Assembly (NCBI RefSeq): GCF_004328705.1
Contig: NZ_CP035319.1
Coordinates: forward strand, 2,480,001 to 2,544,000
Direction of reading: 5' to 3'
DNA: 64,000 bases
Source: Rhodococcus sp. ABRD24
Lineage (GTDB): Bacteria > Actinomycetota > Actinomycetes > Mycobacteriales > Mycobacteriaceae
Part shown: positions 62,676 through 64,000 of the stretch, in pieces
How the letters are laid out: the number at the start of each line of letters is the position of its first letter
Position numbering within the stretch: position 1 is the stretch's first letter
Notes under the pieces: generated by a model
Databases searched by the model: none
What the model was told of the DNA's origin: nothing
The model's input: only the letters and a program-made list of their open reading frames with translations
Program-made: the position numbers and the translations under genes

Positions 62676-62700
62676 GCAAAGGGATTCGAGTCCCTTTTGC
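62676..62700 (+). other. Hairpin in the leader of the BcsB-like gene
   Basis: GCAAAGGGA (62676-62684) pairs with TCCCTTTTGC (62691-62700), with one bulged T and a 6-nt loop, about 80 bp before the start. The T-run in the right arm makes a weak attenuator possible. It is not part of a tRNA. Confidence 0.35.
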
Positions 62701-62779
62701 TTCGTTCAGCCGACCGGCGTCGATCCACTCGTCGACCGGAGGCCGGTAGCTGACGGAGAAGCACAACACGGGAGACTGC

Positions 62780-64000
62780 ATGGGGACCGCTGCGGAGGCG
62801 CGCCGCCACACGCCACGACGACGAACAGTCGCAACGTTCGCGACAGCCACACTTGTCACGATTGCGTCACTTGTCCCAACCGCCGCGATCGCCACCGCGC
62901 AGGAGACCGTGGGTCCGACAGTTGTTACCGGACAGTCAGTTACGTTGTCCGAGTTGGGGCGCAGTCCAGAGCTCGAGCTCACATCGGACTCGACGCCCGT
63001 CGTTGTCGCACTTCCCGTGCCGGACGGACTGAATGCGCAGCGCCTCACCGGAACCCTTTCGACCCCAATGGACTTCCGTGAAGGTTGGCTCGAGATCCGC
63101 TCCGACGGACGGACCGTGCAGCGTCTCGAGATCCCCGCCGCGACCGAAGCCGGCATCCCACTGCAGGTACCGCTGGACGGGCTCAGGGTGGTGGATCGCA
63201 CCGTCACACTGTCGATCGCGAGTCACTACATTCCGATAGACAACCGGTGCTATGACCGCAGTCAGTTCGCACCGATGACACTGCGTGACGCCGCCGTGAT
63301 CTACGACGGCGTCGAGAAGCAGCCGTCCTCCCCGGCGGAGTTCCTGCCGCCGATCCTGCGCAAGCTCACGATCCACGTCGCGGACGACGCGTCGCAGGCG
63401 CAGCAGAACGCCGCGCTGAAGCTCAGCACGTCGATCGCCAACCACTACGGCGCCCAGTCCACCCGCATCGAACTGACCGCGCTACCGGCCGGCGGCGTGC
63501 TACCCGACCCCGCGCCCGCGCTCTTCGAGCGCAGCATCGTCCTCGGTGACGGGGAGCCGGCGGGGATCGGCCTGCAGAACACGCCGTCGGGGATGCCGCT
63601 GCTGCGCCTCACGGGCAGTGACACGGCCCTGTCCTCGCAGGTCGACCTGTTCATTGCGAACCTCGACGGCTACGCGGCGGCGAGCCGGGCGATCGCGACA
63701 CCGGACAAAAGAGTGCCCGAAGTGGCGCAGGACGTCGTGTCGTTCGACCAGCTGAACATCGGTTCGCTCACCGCGTCGGGTCTCAATCACATCGAGGTGC
63801 CGATCGAGATCAACCAGACGCAGTTGGGCCGTCCCATCCGCGACCTGTCCGCACACCTGTTGGGCACGTATGTCCCGTTGCCGACATCGCGCAGCGGCAT
63901 CCTCACGGTCAGCCTCGGCAGCATGCAGCTCGCGAGCGCTGGGCTCGACTCGTCGGGCAAGTTCGACGTCCACGCAAACGTCCCGAACAACCTGCTCTCG
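62780..64000 (+). CDS. BcsB-like exported protein (3' end outside window)
   Basis: The frame is open from the ATG at 62780 to the window end (407 codons). GGGAGA precedes the start. A signal peptide is visible (basic start RRRT, then a hydrophobic stretch to about residue 41). The exported part is beta-rich, and two segments are typical of BcsB-type cellulose-export subunits: REGWLEIRSDGRTVQ and VTLSIASHYIPIDNRCYDRSQ. BcsB proteins guide the nascent chain outside the membrane and anchor to the synthase by a C-terminal helix, which would lie beyond the window. It is divergent from the exosortase-like/GT2 pair. Confidence 0.72.
   Translation, partial: MGTAAEARRHTPRRRTVATFATATLVTIASLVPTAAIATAQETVGPTVVTGQSVTLSELGRSPELELTSDSTPVVVALPVPDGLNAQRLTGTLSTPMDFREGWLEIRSDGRTVQRLEIPAATEAGIPLQVPLDGLRVVDRTVTLSIASHYIPIDNRCYDRSQFAPMTLRDAAVIYDGVEKQPSSPAEFLPPILRKLTIHVADDASQAQQNAALKLSTSIANHYGAQSTRIELTALPAGGVLPDPAPALFERSIVLGDGEPAGIGLQNTPSGMPLLRLTGSDTALSSQVDLFIANLDGYAAASRAIATPDKRVPEVAQDVVSFDQLNIGSLTASGLNHIEVPIEINQTQLGRPIRDLSAHLLGTYVPLPTSRSGILTVSLGSMQLASAGLDSSGKFDVHANVPNNLLS

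Noticed and set aside
62676..62700. tRNA T-arm-like sequence (GGGATTCGAGTCCC)
   Set aside because: The loop and closing pair do not fit the T-arm pattern and no acceptor, D or anticodon arm surrounds it.

Overview
High-GC actinobacterial chromosome, almost certainly Nocardiaceae/Mycobacteriales and most like Rhodococcus. The strongest argument is gene order: ino1, a PadR regulator, DUF1707 membrane proteins, a DUF5318 protein, ponA1, an Rv0051-type polyprenol-linked glycosyltransferase, then rpsF-ssb-rpsR-rplI and dnaB. This is the order of Rv0046c-Rv0058 in Mycobacterium tuberculosis. GTG/TTG starts, 4-bp ATGA/GTGA overlaps and T-poor terminators also fit.

Layout. 1-1942: remains of two insertion sequences, the 3' part of an IS21-type element abutting a 5'-truncated IS256-type transposase gene. 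1943-2492: gene-free DNA. 2493-6965: replication/ribosomal block on the minus strand; DnaB carries a 307-residue intein with class 3 features, and DnaA-box-like sites lie upstream of dnaB. 7139-17310: envelope block (two GT87-like proteins, DUF2752, PonA1, DUF1707 pair, PadR, Ino1). 17477-25989: an acyl-CoA dehydrogenase/phosphotransferase pair with a divergent TetR, a large LuxR-type regulator, a lipoprotein, a GAP-family membrane protein and a DUF1254 protein. 26005-38330: second and third class A penicillin-binding proteins, one beside a YtrA-type GntR/ABC operon and one beside an ECF sigma operon, with a decayed MFS pseudogene between. 38345-42935: sugar ABC transporter (SugABC/LpqY type). 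43101-54454: complete C-P lyase phosphonate locus. 54589-57936: F420-type oxidoreductase and amino-acid ABC transporter. 58045-64000: polysaccharide-synthase-like locus cut by the window end.

How the genes work together. The phosphonate locus has two transcription units: phnF-G-H-I-JK-L-M (ending in a strong hairpin) and phnD-C-E plus an inositol-monophosphatase-family gene. PhnJ and PhnK are one polypeptide, PhnE is a double permease, and phnN and phnP are absent from the window. The last locus holds a GH5-like lipoprotein, a cellulose-synthase-like GT2, an exosortase-like membrane protein without a membrane cysteine, and a divergently transcribed BcsB-like exported protein; together they suggest a little-described exopolysaccharide export system. 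The three class A PBPs share a short C-terminal motif, and two of them share a 329-bp tract about 96% identical in DNA, which points to recent gene conversion.

Coordinates of short sites were counted by eye from the printed sequence and may be off by one or two bases. No database search was run; family names rest on recognised motifs and gene order.
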